Shown here in pieces: positions 33,615-47,800 of a DNA stretch of 64,000 nt. Numbering within the stretch: the first letter of the stretch is position 1; each line of letters starts with the position of its first letter. The stretch spans positions 248,884 to 312,883 of the forward strand of contig NMRA01000512.1 of assembly GCA_002633005.1 (NCBI GenBank), given 5' to 3'. This DNA is from Phoronis australis (lineage: Eukaryota; Phoronida; Phoronidae). Below the pieces are notes generated by a model, which worked only from the letters and a program-made list of their open reading frames with translations, was not told the DNA's origin and made no database searches. The translations under genes were made by a program, and so were the position numbers.

Positions 33615-36000
33615 GTGTGCTCGCGCATGTTATCAAAGACAACGCTGGTGGTACTGCATGAATTGTGATTAATAGGGTCTGCTTTCTGTATAATAATAAT
33701 GGAACAATTTTGTCGTCCAAAGAAGGCAAAAGAATCACAAAATATGAATGTACACAGATTTTTATAAGTTATAGTTTGTTGTATGAAACCGAGGACTTTG
33801 TTTGCTGTGGTTGTATTACAGTATAATTAATTCACACAATACTAATACAAGGGAAATCACTACAAGGACACTTTGTGGGTCTACTTAGCAGGGGCCCAAT
33901 CTTTGGCTCAGCCTGGCGCCCTTGCCATAGTTAATCCGCCACTGCTCCTTGGACTACGAACACATCGTAATGGTCGACGGATGTGTCGTCTTGAATTTTC
34001 GAGGAAAAATTGACAATTTTTTATAAATTGTCAAACTTTCTTGTTTTAAAGGGCTGAGATAAAAACAAGATGCAGTTATTCACACCGTTAAATGAAATTG
34101 AGATTTCTCACTAACTTCTAAATGGAGACGACACTAGTTATCTCAAAATGTGTAAAGCAAATGAAGCAAGGCATTTAGAAATCTGCTTATAACAGAGACG
34201 CAGAGGAATTCTGTCCTTTCCTCGCAATGCCATTTAAAATGAATTATTTAAAATTGCATCAAACGGAAATGGAAAATTGGGATGGGATATTGCAAAAGGG
34301 TATGGAGAAATGTACGGGGACGTCTGCAGTCAACTCAATTGAGGATTACAGTATCGCCCAATTTATGATTAGAGCTGAGTCATTGAGGAAATCAAGTGTG
34401 ACATGCCGATTAGATGTCTTTGGGCAGGTTTGAGACCCATACCTGAACTGCTAATTGTCTTCTCCTCATATAACCGGAAATTACAAAACAACTCTACCTG
34501 TAATACAATAAAATTTCCATTGTTGGCTCATCGTGTTTTTCTGGAAAATTTTGTGTTCGTACAAAAAACGTGCCATGTACATGTACCTCCTTAAAATGTT
34601 GCTAAGCACTGTTTTGATGATTTTAACCAGTCCTCGTTCTGTCACCTGTTAATGCGTCGTTCGCGACACACAACTTTGCTACAATTACCTCTCGAGCGTT
34701 TTAACCCTGTGCAGCAATACTCACGAGCCTTATTTCTACATTAGTTCAGATGAACTTGCTTCAGCATGTACGTTCTAGAAGTTAGGAAAATGAAATTGTC
34801 GGCGAATTGTTTCATTGAAGTGATGCTGTTCTAAAACTAGACATGCTTGACATCAATTATTGACAGGATTAAAATTTGATTTGACGAGCTCAATCAACTT
34901 TATTATGAAAATTGAGTAAGATTCTGAAGTTGCATACAGACAGGTGTTTTTCAAGCAAACCAGCACAAGCATCAGCACGAAGATCCCATGGGATATTTTG
35001 TGTAAAAAAACCCAAACATTCTGACTCATGATTGCTCTCAAGGAATCGCGTTGCATTTCTGACACCTGAATAATGTATGGGAAATGCAAAAAAATTATAA
35101 TTTTCTCAATTTTTGTCCTTAAAAAGACTGTAGAAGCATTTTAAGTTGATGAATGTCATATTGTCAACGGAAGTATCGTAGGAGTACATTTTACTAACCA
35201 AACTGCCAATAATGTGAAACTTGGCTTCCTTTTCGAATCTCCCAAAAACTGAAACCCTAAATAGAGGAAACAAATAGTAGACTCAAATGCCATCACTATT
35301 GGGTTTGACTTTGTTTGCAATCTCACAGGGGGGGGGGGGCTGTTTTCAATATCTCTGGTTCATGGCACAACACAACTTAGAGCGACTTCAGTGATGAAAA
35401 AAAGAGGTTGACATTCGATTTTGTCGTTGAGCAAACGCAACGCTCATACTTGAGGCATGAAAACAAAACTTTTCATCACTAAGCAACAATAAAAAGACAT
35501 TCACTGTATTTTTTCACAATGAAAATTTCTATCGACAATCGGAATAGAATTCACTTTATCTGTTCCATAAGTGCAGATTTCTTAGCTAAAGTCCCCGTAT
35601 GTTATGCACTCCTGAATCTTAATTGAAGTAGTGATAAACCCAAATTCCGTTCATAATTCTATTTTTCGATTTGGTTCACTTACCGCCATAAAAGTGTCCT
35701 TAGTTTAATGTTGTGATTTTTGTGATTGCTTGTAATGAACTGTAAGTTTTGTTATTCCTTGAGGCTTTAAGTTAAGTTTCGATACCCGTAATTACCCACT
35801 TGAAGTGCAATTTAACTGTCTCGCTGATTTTAATCAGTAAAACTGGCCTACAAGTCGGCCATATATTATAGCTTTTTATTATTGTATATCTTCTATATAT
35901 TATAATACAATGAGAGGGCTGATTAAAAGTGCCCGTGAGCTGATTTGAGCTTTTGAACGGGACCCTTCGTTTCCGTTTTTTAATACAGCGTGTTAGCCTG
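33367..36000. other. intergenic spacer between gene A and the promoter flank of gene B
   Basis: No supported gene. TCCAGGGAATTCCATAATGC near 33421 matches the sequence after gene B (54645), marking shared 3' flank; similarity is then lost. AT-rich, with a G tract at 35331 and no recognisable element. Confidence 0.5.
33553..33620. repeat. (GT)n microsatellite
   Basis: About 30 GT dinucleotides with a few interruptions, just downstream of gene A. Confidence 0.95.
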
Positions 36001-37049
36001 CCTGATTACATAACACTACACTACATCTGTAGTTGTGGCTAACTGGTACACCAGCACTGCCCTCGCTGTGACTACAGGACTTTGCCGGGAGCTTATCTCA
36101 AATTTTTTGGAACATACATGTACCTCTAACTTGCTTTTCTCAACTCAAACAAAGGCCGTTTCGAATTGACACAGCTACAGTTTTAGTAAACACACTTGCT
36201 GCCAAACGTTGACACTTGAAATCTTTCGTTCATCAATCAGCAGGTGTCACCAGCTAAGCTGGTCTTATAAGGGTGATTATTCCAATAATACCAAGGAAAT
36301 GCGTTTTCGCCCATCAAGAGCCTCATCAATAATGACAATGCCAACACAGTCACTCACTGGCCATTCGAGGAGGGCAGATGCGATGTTCATGCAGAGACTC
36401 TTTTTTTTATTTAGACGCTCTTTGCTCACCCGAGGCGCTGTTGTTGCTGGAAAGCGCGTACAGAACTGTGTCGAGTCAGTTAATGTTAATTTTGGACGAA
36501 TGGAAATTCATTTGGCACGGTAAACTTTAACACGTTGATGATACCTGCTTGTCACTGGAACATTTTCAGCACAAAGCAAAGTCTAAATGGTTTAATCATC
36601 GATTATTATTATTACGTTCAAAAGGATTTATTCCAAAAACCAAAAGTGATACCAAACTGTGGACCACAGTAACAAGTATAATAAGGAAACATTCCATGCA
36701 CTAATTGGCTAATTAATTAACGAATTAGTCAACTAAGAAATGCATAATGTCAACTAATTCACGATGTAATTCTAAAAAAAGGAAATGAACCAGAGAGGTT
36801 ATGCAAATGACCATTATTACACCACGATTGCTACCGAATAAAGACGAAGATTTGCGAATATAGATCTCTTATAGTTGCTGTGAGGAGTTTAGCAAGACAT
36901 TTATCTAAAACTATACAATTCATTCAACCTTTGGTGCCGTCTGGTACAACTACTTTCTTCAATAAAAAAAATCAGGATGCAATGACATTTACAAAAATGC
37001 GATGAACTAATCACCCCCACTAACCAAGGGAAATATGTAGATAAGCCTC

Positions 37050-37193
37050 CCGTTCAGTAACGCTAGGACCTCGCTAAAAAGCAAGACTTCGCGAGATTAC
37101 GTGAGATATTGCCGTGTATTTTAAATAAGAACACGTGACCTTGACTAGATTTTAGCTAGGTCCTAGCGTAGGTCCTAGCGTCTACTGAACGCA
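37050..37193. mobile_element. foldback/MITE-like element upstream of gene B
   Basis: CGTTCAGTAACGCTAGGACC near 37051 is mirrored by GGTCCTAGCGTCTACTGAAC at 37171; an additional inner repeat TAGCTAGGTCCTAGCGT lies at 37152. The interior has GAGATATTGCCGTGTATTTT and CACGTGA. A related interior occurs at 40025-40080. The homologous flank of gene A lacks it. Confidence 0.55.
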
Positions 37194-38691
37194 CGCAAGG
37201 GTTTCTCGCTAAAAACTTATTTACTATTCCCCCAGTTCTATATTATTACCTGCCACTCGGGAAATGTCAACATTTTCTGAGACATCGCAGTTCCTACTAA
37301 GCACGGAAGGTGTCACTGTATTCAATGAGTTTAGGTTACGTAGAAAAATGTCCAAATTTGGCGAACTTCGAAACAGCATAGTTCTAAGCGCAATAGCCAG
37401 GCTGCTACGAGCAATCTCGTCCTTAAGTATGGCCAAGAAACGAATAAGTTTCCTTCGCAAAGGCAAATTCTCTTCTTCGAAGCAATACCGCTAACAGCAG
37501 ACTGTATGTTTCGAGTTGCGAGTTTTGGCAATTGTTTGAAAGTTTTGAGAGTTAATAACTTCTCGAATTTTATGCTTAACAAAAGAACCGGCCGACACGG
37601 CGTTATGATTTAGCTAAAATTAGCACTATAGTACTTAATGAAAGAAAGGATTTGACACAAAGTCACGTGGTTTGTTAAAATATGCTTAATTACTAACACC
37701 TGTTGAGTACAAAATGCCCTTACGTACGAGTTGTTGTTTAAAAGTACACTCAAATAACCCCTAATAGCTTCTAATTACTCGCCCTACAAGTTTGCACAAT
37801 TAAACACTCTCGTAGTAAGCTGCTTTATTCTGAACTATCTGCTTACAATAAACCGATTCAAGTAATAAAATGCCACTTAGATGCAAATTTTGACTGTCGA
37901 TTTTTCACAGTCCCTTATACCCCAAAATTCCCAAATAAATTAGAGCAATGCAAGAAGGTATCATATACCTTTAAATCGGACATTTCATGAAAAAACATGT
38001 AATTGATGCCTCGAATGTCCTAATAACGCCTGATGGTGTGGCCTACCATTTATTTTGTTTGGCATGGAATGAAAAAGCCTCAACTTTCTTCGAGTTTTTG
38101 CTGACACGCGTTATCGAAAGAGTCAAATTTGCTCCTTTTATTTGATTGGCCCTGTGCTGTACATGTATATGGAGAATGGTCATCGACAAAATGTCACGTG
38201 GCTCCACCATGCTTGTTCGTCATGTCACATTCAGAATGAGGAAAACAAGGGGAGGTTTGGCTCTTTAAAAGTATTTTTGTAGCGCAGAACGACAATCTGT
38301 ATATGACTGCAATGTCTATTTTAAAAACGCAACTGTTTTAAAGAATGCAATGCAGAAGACACTAATGTAGTCAAACATTCCCGAGGAGGACCGCAACTGC
38401 TAGTGCGACTAAAAACTGACCCACTTTCCCATTTTAAAGCACCTTGCCGTTTTGAAAATAAACCTTGAAACGAAACAAGGATGAGTGCTAATCCGAGCAG
38501 TGGTCAATTAATTAAATATTTCCAAAAGCTATTGAAAGACGCCTATAGTCGATGTCGGTAGCGTCTAAACTGTACCTAGCTGCCTTCGACGTTGTCGTCG
38601 CTTTTTCAGTTTTCACATCAATGATTTATTCCACTGTTTTGTTAATGACTTAGGATTAAAAACCCACACACTAACATTGGCGCAGAAAATA

Positions 38692-38697
38692 TATAAA
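38692..38697 (+). promoter_or_regulatory. TATA box of astacin gene B
   Basis: TATAAA 63 bases before the ATG, within sequence conserved with both promoter copies of gene A. The 5' UTR would be about 30 bases. Confidence 0.65.
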
Positions 38698-38754
38698 CAC
38701 CATTTGCAAAACAATCCTCTGAACAAGTAGGAGACACTAAGCTTCTCTGCAGAA

Positions 38755-38811
38755 ATGGCTTTCGCGGTTCCTTGGACATTGTCGTCTATCTGTGTAATTA
38801 TACTAACTGGG
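38755..38811 (+). CDS. gene B exon 1 (signal peptide)
   Basis: Encodes [19 protein letters not shown], identical to gene A; donor GTGAGT at 38812, phase 0. Confidence 0.82.
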
Positions 38812-41800
38812 GTGAGTCGATTCAGTGATCTTTGTTTTCAGCAAGACTGATTACAGAACAACAACAGAACTGCACGTTATGCGAAATTTTGTTTTAAGTT
38901 ATGAGAAACTCTATACGCTCGACATTAGATTTAGCAAAAAAATTACAAAACTACACCATTCAAATTTCAACTGAAGTAAATACTTTCTGAAGATAGACAT
39001 GTTAAACTATGACTAAGTCTATGCTATCAACATCTAAAAAAACGGAAAATAGGTTCACAGGAGCTATTTCCAGTGATACATTCTCAGTTTATATAAACGG
39101 TCAAAAGCTATATCGATTTTGTATAAATAGACCAACCAAACCAAAAAACACTGCCGCAGATTATGAATTATCATTTAGTTGTTGCTGTAAGCAAACAGCG
39201 CTTTATACATGAGTGGTCCTTTCTCAAGACAACATTAACAGCGTTTTTGGATAAGTCGTAAGTATGTAGACGTTTCATTAATTCAACCTTTTCTCAGGTA
39301 GGCTTTTGAGATGCAAGGTTTTGACAAAAGTCCAGAGTTTTTGTGTTAAATGGACTTCTCTGATGTCCCGATACTTTAAGAATTCTTAAATACAAATCTT
39401 TCTCAAAACCTCCCAGATTTTGATAGAAAACGATTTTCATTACCTCAGATTATTCATAACATTGCTTTAGAGTAAGGGGCTCCAAAAGAGAATGAAATCA
39501 ATTCAATTCGTTTTTAGGATTCGTGCAGACACCTCCCTTCATTACCTCAGATTTGCTACTGTTGACGGTATACTCTATTCGGTTTCGGAACAGAAATTAT
39601 GAGCAGTTTATTACATTTTGTGAGCCTATTAACAAGTTTTCTTTGCAGACTGCTGGTGAAAGTAAATGTCTGTGTAGTTAAGATTTCAACACGTGTGAAC
39701 TATGATACTGTAGGTTTTTTCATAAATTTCTTTCTTCAGGCATTGACGGGTTCTAATGGACGAACAATTGACCAGGACATTGCAGAGGCTAAAGAAACAA
39801 GTAAGTGACACTCTAACAAGTTAAAATGGGGATTCTTTATGATCGCTTATTGTTCACCAAAAACATGCTGAACTGAGTGCCGTATCAAGCTTTAATTTGT
39901 TGTGTGCCAAAATAGCATTTCTAAAACTTTAAGTTGGAATGGCTTGGTGGCTACCTGCACTTGCATCTCTCCAATTCCACATTTTTGAGAAAAACGCATT
40001 ACATGCACGGTGACTAAGAGAGAGATATTACCGTGCATTTTCAACGAGAGCACGTGATTTTGGCTACCCTCGTCGCGGACCAGGTAAAGAACCTTACCCA
40101 GTACCTGCGTTTGTGTAATTACAGCTTGAGGCAGGATTTCAGTGATGCTCGTGTCACGTCGTTCGGGATATTACGTGTTTACGGTCTGCTGCTACAAGGC
40201 TTGTCTTATGTTACGATTGTTTCTGATAGAAATACAGAGAAAGGATCCTTTTTGAAACCAAAGAAACCGTACCTTGCGTAAGACGTGTTCAGCCGTTTCG
40301 CCCTCATGTCACGGACTTGTTTCACCACTGGGTGTGCCCTCTGACGTTGAAGAGTAAAATAACAAAAACAGTTTTGGGGATTCGCTAGTGTTGGGAGGAA
40401 TCTCCCAACAAATCCAAATACACCGCAGGTAGGTCCAGTCCTGGGTCTTTGTTGAGACTGGGTCTGTGGACTTGGATTTCAATAACCTTTCATACCTTGC
40501 ATTTCCACTTACCCCCATCAGAAATCTGGTGATGTAGGTCTCTGGCCAAGAACGCCCACGACAGAGTGACCCCCAGACCCTTCGATTATCAACTTCTCTG
40601 TGTGTATTCACTATGTCAGAGGCGTTTCAGAAAGTATTCAAACCAGAAAAACCACAACACTATTCGTACCATCCTTCCATCAGTCAAAGATGCGTCATCC
40701 CCCCTCCATAGGTGGGGTGTGATTTAGGAAAAAAAAATGTAATAAGTGTAGCGACAATTACATCGGAGAGACGGATCTCCAGTTATTCACTAGATCATCG
40801 CAACACCAACCTGAAACTTATCACAGCTGTACAAGAGAGGCTATTGAAATCCATGTCCACAAACCCAGTTTCAACAAAGACCCAGGACTGGACCTACCTG
40901 CGGTGTATTTGGATTTGTTACGGGTTGTCCCCCAACACTAGCGAATCCCCGAGACTGTTTTTATTATTCTATTGTTTTATTCGTCAACGTCAGAGAACGC
41001 ACTCAGTGGTGAAACAAATCCGTGAGGTATGGACGAAACAGCTGTACACGTTTTACGCAAGGTACGGTTTCCTTGTTTTCAAAAAGGATCTTTTCTCTAT
41101 ATTTCTATAATTCAAATGGAACCCAGGAATGTACATAGCATTGTTTCTGATGTTGCGATTTCCGAAGATTGTATGTGACGTGCGTTGAGACATGTTGCAT
41201 TGTAATAAACCCATAAAGCTCGCGTGCCTAGTTTGCGTGCAAAACTGTGAACCTGAACAAAGTAATAGCTCCGATTGTTTCTCTGTTGCTTTAAAACTAA
41301 AGATAATATGCAACGAAACACAAAAACAGTGTTTTCGAAGTTTTTGGAACTCGGCAAAACTTTATCTTGCACTGGCCACAAATTAACTTGTCATAATCAA
41401 GTGGCCAACGAATGCGCAAAACATGCACTTGAAGGTCAATAAAATGAAAATGGAAAAGGCAATGACAAACATAGTGAAGTAATGCTTTCTAAACACCGCC
41501 AAACGCTTTCTGACGATTGGGCTTCTGGCCGTCTATTCCTTGTACACTTTGCGTAAGTCTAAAATTCCTTGAGAAAATTGTCTACTATTGTCCTGTTAAC
41601 GTAATAATTTGCAGGCAACGTTGCTGTTCCGCGTACCAACAATGTTGTGACCGTTGAGTATGATATACTGCTGAATGCTGAAGACTTGGCGGAATTGAAC
41701 AAAGAGTGAGTAAAACATTGTGTTGTCAAAATGTCTCTTGACTTCAATTTGGTAATGGTCTGATATAACGCATTAATTATAGGCAGAAAATGAAATCATT

Positions 41801-44800
41801 GGTAATAATAACGCGTAACATACCACTTTACGTCGACGGTAAAGAGTCTTTAATGTCTCCTTCGAAAAACGTAAGGCAAATTTCAGCTCCAATGTTTCTG
41901 TTGAAGACAAATCCCACTCGATGACGACGAAGACGAATCAGAAGGACCCCGAAGACGTCACAAGGACACTTTTAGTGCACGGGAGCGCCAGAGGAGAAAT
42001 GCCATCCGAAATTTGAGTAGGAGATGGACCAACAAAGTTATGCCATACACATTTCAATCTGGGGCATTCAGTAAGTTTTTGTTTCAAATTTTGATTCAAC
42101 GTTAATTACTATTGTACTCTACATGATCTCGCAAATGGGTGCCAATCTGTGTAAACTTTCATGCGTCATGACATTCATGTATATACGTCAGGTAGGTTTG
42201 AGCGCAGTAATAATAGACGGTGGCATAAAAAGAAGCTTTCCGTTTAGGCAGTTTCCGGAAACACCAAATCACAAATCGCACTTGTGAGCAGTGTGGTGTT
42301 GGAGTTCCACCGGTCACGTGGGACAAGTTTCTTGGAAACATTGCAGTGGCGTCGTGATTAAAGCAGCCTTGCTCACTTTCTGATATGTTAGGTCTTGTCC
42401 ACAGTGACATTGAAATTACACGGGGAATCGAAAACGTACATTTGTTTGCTGGGAAAACGGCAGTGACGTTTTTGCACATTCGAGGTATTGGGATACCAAA
42501 ATTTAAGGTGAAATTTTCGGCGACAATGTTAAGTGATAAAGATCAATCAGAGGGCAGATTGTAACGCAATACTTGTAATAAGACAACACAACAGTTGCCG
42601 AACATTTAAACGCATTTAACTCTATTTCAGATATTTCTAGCTTATGCCTGGTAGCCCGGAATGTCGTGACAGACAGCGGTTTCGCTGTTTAATATCTCTC
42701 GTCAAAGCAGTTTTGAAAAGCCTGTCCTACCTAACATTAACCCCAGGAATGTGTTTGTCGGTACTAATTATTTATGCTTTTTAGGTTATGTAAGACCCTA
42801 AAATCGTCTGTATTTAACTAAGGAACACCGTATCTCAGAAATGGGAATTTGAATTCATATGGAACTCAGACACTATTATCCAGTGCTTTCCACTTAAATC
42901 GTTGTTTTTCAAATATTTCAATTCTGCGTGAATGGCTTTCAAAATGGCATTTTTATGAAAAAGATAAGAGGCAAAAATTTAATTAAACGGAAAGGAAGCG
43001 AAACTTAGAAAACACAGCGTTTCTGAGATTTCATATTGAGCATTTGATGTGTTTCCTATACCATGGTTTTCAGGTGCTGTAAATGTTTGACATAACTAGC
43101 AAAAGTAAAACAAAAATACCCATCGTTCAATGCACGTGAGATGTCGCCCTAAGTCCGTATTTGAGTATTATTGTGACGAGCTCCGAAGTTAGTACTACGC
43201 ACAGAGAGGGAGAGGTAGGGAGAAGGGGGGGGGGAGAGAGANAGTTTACGGTTCAAGTTGATAAGATTACCTAATTTAATTCACGATGCAGAACCCCACA
43301 TTTCCAAGTTTCACGAATAACGATAAGTCACTTTCCATTCTCCGATCAAAGCGCCCCCAATAGTAATGCTCCCGATTCCTTCCCAGTCGCTCTCCTCCAT
43401 ATTTACATTTACGTTAACCGCGCATTCAGACTAATTTCACGATTTACGACAATCTAAAATTTTAAATTGCATTCACACAAACCTTCAGCCTTCGGTTCAC
43501 TGAAATGAAAAACTCGAATTTCACGTTGACCCTCTCGACAATTACCGTTTCAGAGGTCACGAGACAACATCTCTCCCGACAACTGATATATATTTTTATC
43601 TTGGCTGAATCCCTGTGTCTTCCAGTCCCCAGATTGTATTAGAATCTCCAGTACATAGAGAGTTTCACGTCAGACGAATATACTGCGTTTACTGTGAAGA
43701 GCAGAAAAATGAATGATACCAGTTTTTACATTGTAAACAGAGAGCTAGAGGTCGCTCGTTACAGCGCAGTGACATATGGCGGACTGGCGAAGGTACCAAA
43801 TTTCCCATTGCTGCTGGAACTTCGGATGCATAAGTTCTGTTCTTGTGTTTTGTAAATTTTGATTGGCAACGGAAATATTTGTGTCCTTGAAACGGCAATT
43901 ATGCCTGCATTTCACCTGTTCAGCTGATAAAAAAATAAAATATAACCGGGTATTTTATTCTTGTAATATCGGCCATAGATTCACGAATTGAAGACTCAGA
44001 CAATGTTTTCAAATTGGACCGGCAAAGAAGGCATGAGGTTGCAATCAACAGATTTTACAGATTTGGGGCTTGAAAACCCAGGTCGAGTCAACTCCAACAT
44101 TCTATTCCACAGGATGTACAAAACCTGAAAACGTGAAGAGTATAACGAGCCAAAGACTTCAGAAGCCTTGCACAAAGTCTAATGAAGCAGATTCCAAAGT
44201 CAAATTTTCCGCCTTTTACGAATACCGGAATTGCCGACGGGTACTCGAAAAATCGACCAAAAATATGGCGAATCAGCAATTTTCACCCCAAATCCACCAT
44301 TTGCATGCAGTTATTAAGAACTTAGAGACAGTGAATTCAGGCTGCCAAACCTCTCCAGATTTCAGAGAGCAGGTAGAAAGTGGGTGTCGACTAGCTAGAT
44401 TTTTCACAAATCCAAAGAGTCTGAAATATTCTTGAATTCCCTGCTAAACTTTTCAACTTCCCGCTTGCAAGCAGTGAAGGTTTAAGAAAAGCCACGGCTG
44501 AGCAAAAAGGGGTCAAGGGGTCAACAGCTGACACTCTTTCAACCAGAATTGATTCAATAATCAAGCATATGCCATTCGTAGCCTTCACATGCAGCACAGA
44601 ACTTGAAATGCCCCGCCAACCCAGCAGGCGCAAAATGAAATTGGGGAAGCCAAACTCGAACCGCGGCGAAAAAAATATTGAGTGCCAACTAAAGTGACGC
44701 TCTCGCTTGGTGGCGGAGCGTCAACTTATATCTTTCAAAGCGATGATTTCAAATGTCTAATAAACTCCTCAAAAGGTAAAGTTTCTGAAGTGTGGGGTAG

Positions 44801-47800
44801 GTTACAGTCTTTGACCAATACCCCCATCCTGTACTAATGTGTTCGACAACATTGCCTGGAATGCCATTTTTAAAGATCTCTAGCTTCCCTTGAGACACTC
44901 CACCACCAGGTGGTGTGCCTGAGGGGAACAGTCGTAAGTCTAACACGACGTTTCTAGTGGTTGTCCAGCATTTTTATGCGCCCACATATTTATATGTGGT
45001 CGCATGTTGCCGTCATCTCTGTCTGGGCGTCCGGGCGAATTTCAGACCTCTCCGACTACCGGTGTTCCCCCTAGTGGCAATTTTATATTTTTTACACGAC
45101 GACTTTGAGGCGGACGCTGTGCCCTCTAGTTGAAATGTCATTTTTTCCGTTTTCCTTTGTTTCTCTGAAGTTCCTTGACAGATTTTTATGAAATGTGGTA
45201 AATAGGTTAACTTTCTGCTAAAGGAGCGATGGCATGTTCCTTTTTCAGATGAATTGGACGTTTTGCGCCATCTAGTGGTAATTTTTATGATACAAATGAA
45301 CAACTCTAGAAACACACCGTTTGTGGTGCATTCGTTGGTGCATTTCAACGCTCCGCGTTGCTTTTGTAATTTGGTGCGTGTTTCGGATTTTGAACCATTT
45401 TAAATGAAACGTCCCGGCTGACGTTAATTTTAAGAACACGTGATCGACGATTAAAGTTCCTGACAGAAAGCGCCTAGTAAATTTTCACTGAGAATGACAT
45501 GAAAAGTTCAAATTATCAAAACACATGTCTGTTTCTTTGTAGATGTCGAGGAAAGGAGGCTAATCGACAGCGCCATAGCCGATTACAACAATTACACGTG
45601 TCTGAAGCTTGTTCCAAGAACTAATCAAACCGTCTATGTACAGTTTCAAAATGGCGCTGGCTGCTCATCTTTCATTGGTATGAAACAAAGTGAAGGACAA
45701 CAAGCTATTAATCTAGGGATAAGATGTCGCAAGGTAATCCTGGCCTTAGTTTGTTCATTGTCAAGTTTAAAGGGGTTTGAGGACCTCACGCCGGCCTGAA
45801 ATGACCAATGCATTAAACAAGCGCACGGTCATCTCTTGATGGCATGCACTTACTGAGGCAAATGTTACGAAGACTCTCGGATGCTTTGGTATTCAGTTCT
45901 TCGCACTCATCTGATGTCGGTCTTCAATCATTCACATACATGATCCGGTATACATGTATGCGCATTAATTTAAAACCACTTTCACTTTTTTTTTGAGACG
46001 AAAAATGGTCGTTTGATCAGATAGTAGGCCAGTCAGTTCCCCATCGGCTTTATAGAGGCATGGAATGGGAAAGCTCGTCAAAACTATCCTTTAAATATTC
46101 CTGACGAAAGTACAATCTCGTAACTTCTAGTAAAGAGCAATTCACTTTCCCTTGTGAGGAAATTCCCAGAAAAATCACAAAATTCACGATTTTTGAAAAA
46201 TACACGAAGGAAAAACTCTGTGGTTACCACAGAGTTTCTAATATCCTTGACTTATGATGAATGGTCTCATGCTCTCAGTCTATTACTTGAAGTCGCTTGA
46301 GGCTTAAATATGTCAATCCCTTGTAAGCCTAGAGATTGCCTGACGAATACACGAGTCTCACCGCAGCAAATAGATGTATATATACTGTTTCAGAAACCGA
46401 TTATTTTGCACGAAATTGGTCATGCCGCTGGCTTCTTCCACGAACAGAAAAGACCGGACCGTGACGATTACGTGAAAATATTATGGGAAAACATTGCACC
46501 CTTTCAAGACTTTAACTTTGTGAAGTTCACTACAAGCGCGATCAACACTTACAACGTTAGCTACGACTACGAGAGCGTGATGCATTATGGACAGTATGTG
46601 AGTATGTTTTCGAAGTAGAAAACACAACAATCCGCCTAAAGAAAGTATAATGCCGTATAGTCACATGTCACGTGGGACAGAGATACGTGTTTGTCATTTG
46701 GCCCACAGCGTATTGTCAGTCGCAAACAAAACGCTTCCAATTGATTGACACTTTAGCGCAGCTAGGTCTTCAAGTTTCCAAAGTATGTAAACTATGTACA
46801 GCATACCCGGCTACTACATGTATGCCACCCTAGTGTCATTTTGAAAAACAAAAACCAAAAAGGCAACACAGAGAGGTAAGATACTTCGTATACGTAGATC
46901 CTAATTTTATTTTGATGTTGAAAGGTTGAACAACGACCAGTCTAAGTATGTGAAAATACACGGGAAACGCTTGGTTGACAGGCGGTCTCGTATCTTCCTG
47001 TCTTTCCTTTGAAACTGGACTAGCGCGACGTCGGGTGCGAGTGACATGCCCTCTGCCAGCTGGTTTTGGGGAGGTTGAATATCGCTCCAACGCGTTTCAA
47101 CATTAACGTTAAATTTTATCTAGGTACGTTCGGCTAAAATGTTTATTTTTGTCAGACACATGGGATGGATGAATCATAATTTTTGGTAATTCACTCATGT
47201 TGTACTATTAAATTTGATCAGACTTTTTCGAAAAATGGAGAAAGGACAATCGAGACACTGGATCCAACGAAACAGAATGTCATCGGAAATAGCGAGGGAC
47301 TCAGCTTCCGAGACGTGAAGTTATTGAACCTGATGTACGACTGTAAACCGAGTAAGTAACTCGATATACATGTATGTACAACATGCCCCGTTAGAGGGGA
47401 GTTCTCATGTTGGCGCCCTTTAGCGTAACGAGTGCACGAAGTGATTTTTGATTGACTCCGACTCAGAATAGGTGGACAGAAATTAAAACACTAAATAAAC
47501 ATAAAGGCAGCTAGATTCCACTGTCAGTCCCTCCCATTGTTTGATTAGTTAAAGTTCACTAATTTACCTTTTGACACCGACAGAGATCAAAATTCTTCCG
47601 CTTTTTCTGGTAAACCTCTGGCTGACGTGGCTTTGTCGCGGATATGATCTTTGTAGTCGGAAATCTATGGACAAAGAGGACGTCCTTGTTCATCATTTAA
47701 TATTTCAACACATTTGCTTTTTGGTCGCAAAATTTGTAACTTTGCGGACATTATAACAGAAAGAAAAGTGTTAAAGCGCTGTTTATACCAGAATGAGTTG

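Larger units (their letters stand above)
36075..38754 (+). promoter_or_regulatory. 5' flank of gene B, homologous to 8.4-11.26 kb and 12.1-14.97 kb
   Basis: Colinear diverged copy of the sequence upstream of gene A, best conserved over the last 700 bases, including a block with AGCGCAGAACGACAATCTGT and one with GCTGCCTTCGACGTTGTCGT. The TATA box is TATAAA at 38692-38697. An inserted foldback lies at 37050-37193. The conserved blocks are candidate shared regulatory sequence. Confidence 0.6.

Noticed and set aside
33535-33738. Frame with poly(His-Thr)
   Set aside because: Translation of the (GT)n microsatellite.
40309-41110. Two 100-132 codon frames reading [16 protein letters not shown]
   Set aside because: These are the out-of-frame readings of the Penelope-like endonuclease remnant; the [11 protein letters not shown] frame is the real one.
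44070-44435. 121-codon frame in intron 4 of gene B
   Set aside because: Lies within inserted sequence, no domain recognised and no counterpart in gene A; may be debris of the retroelement read on the other strand.
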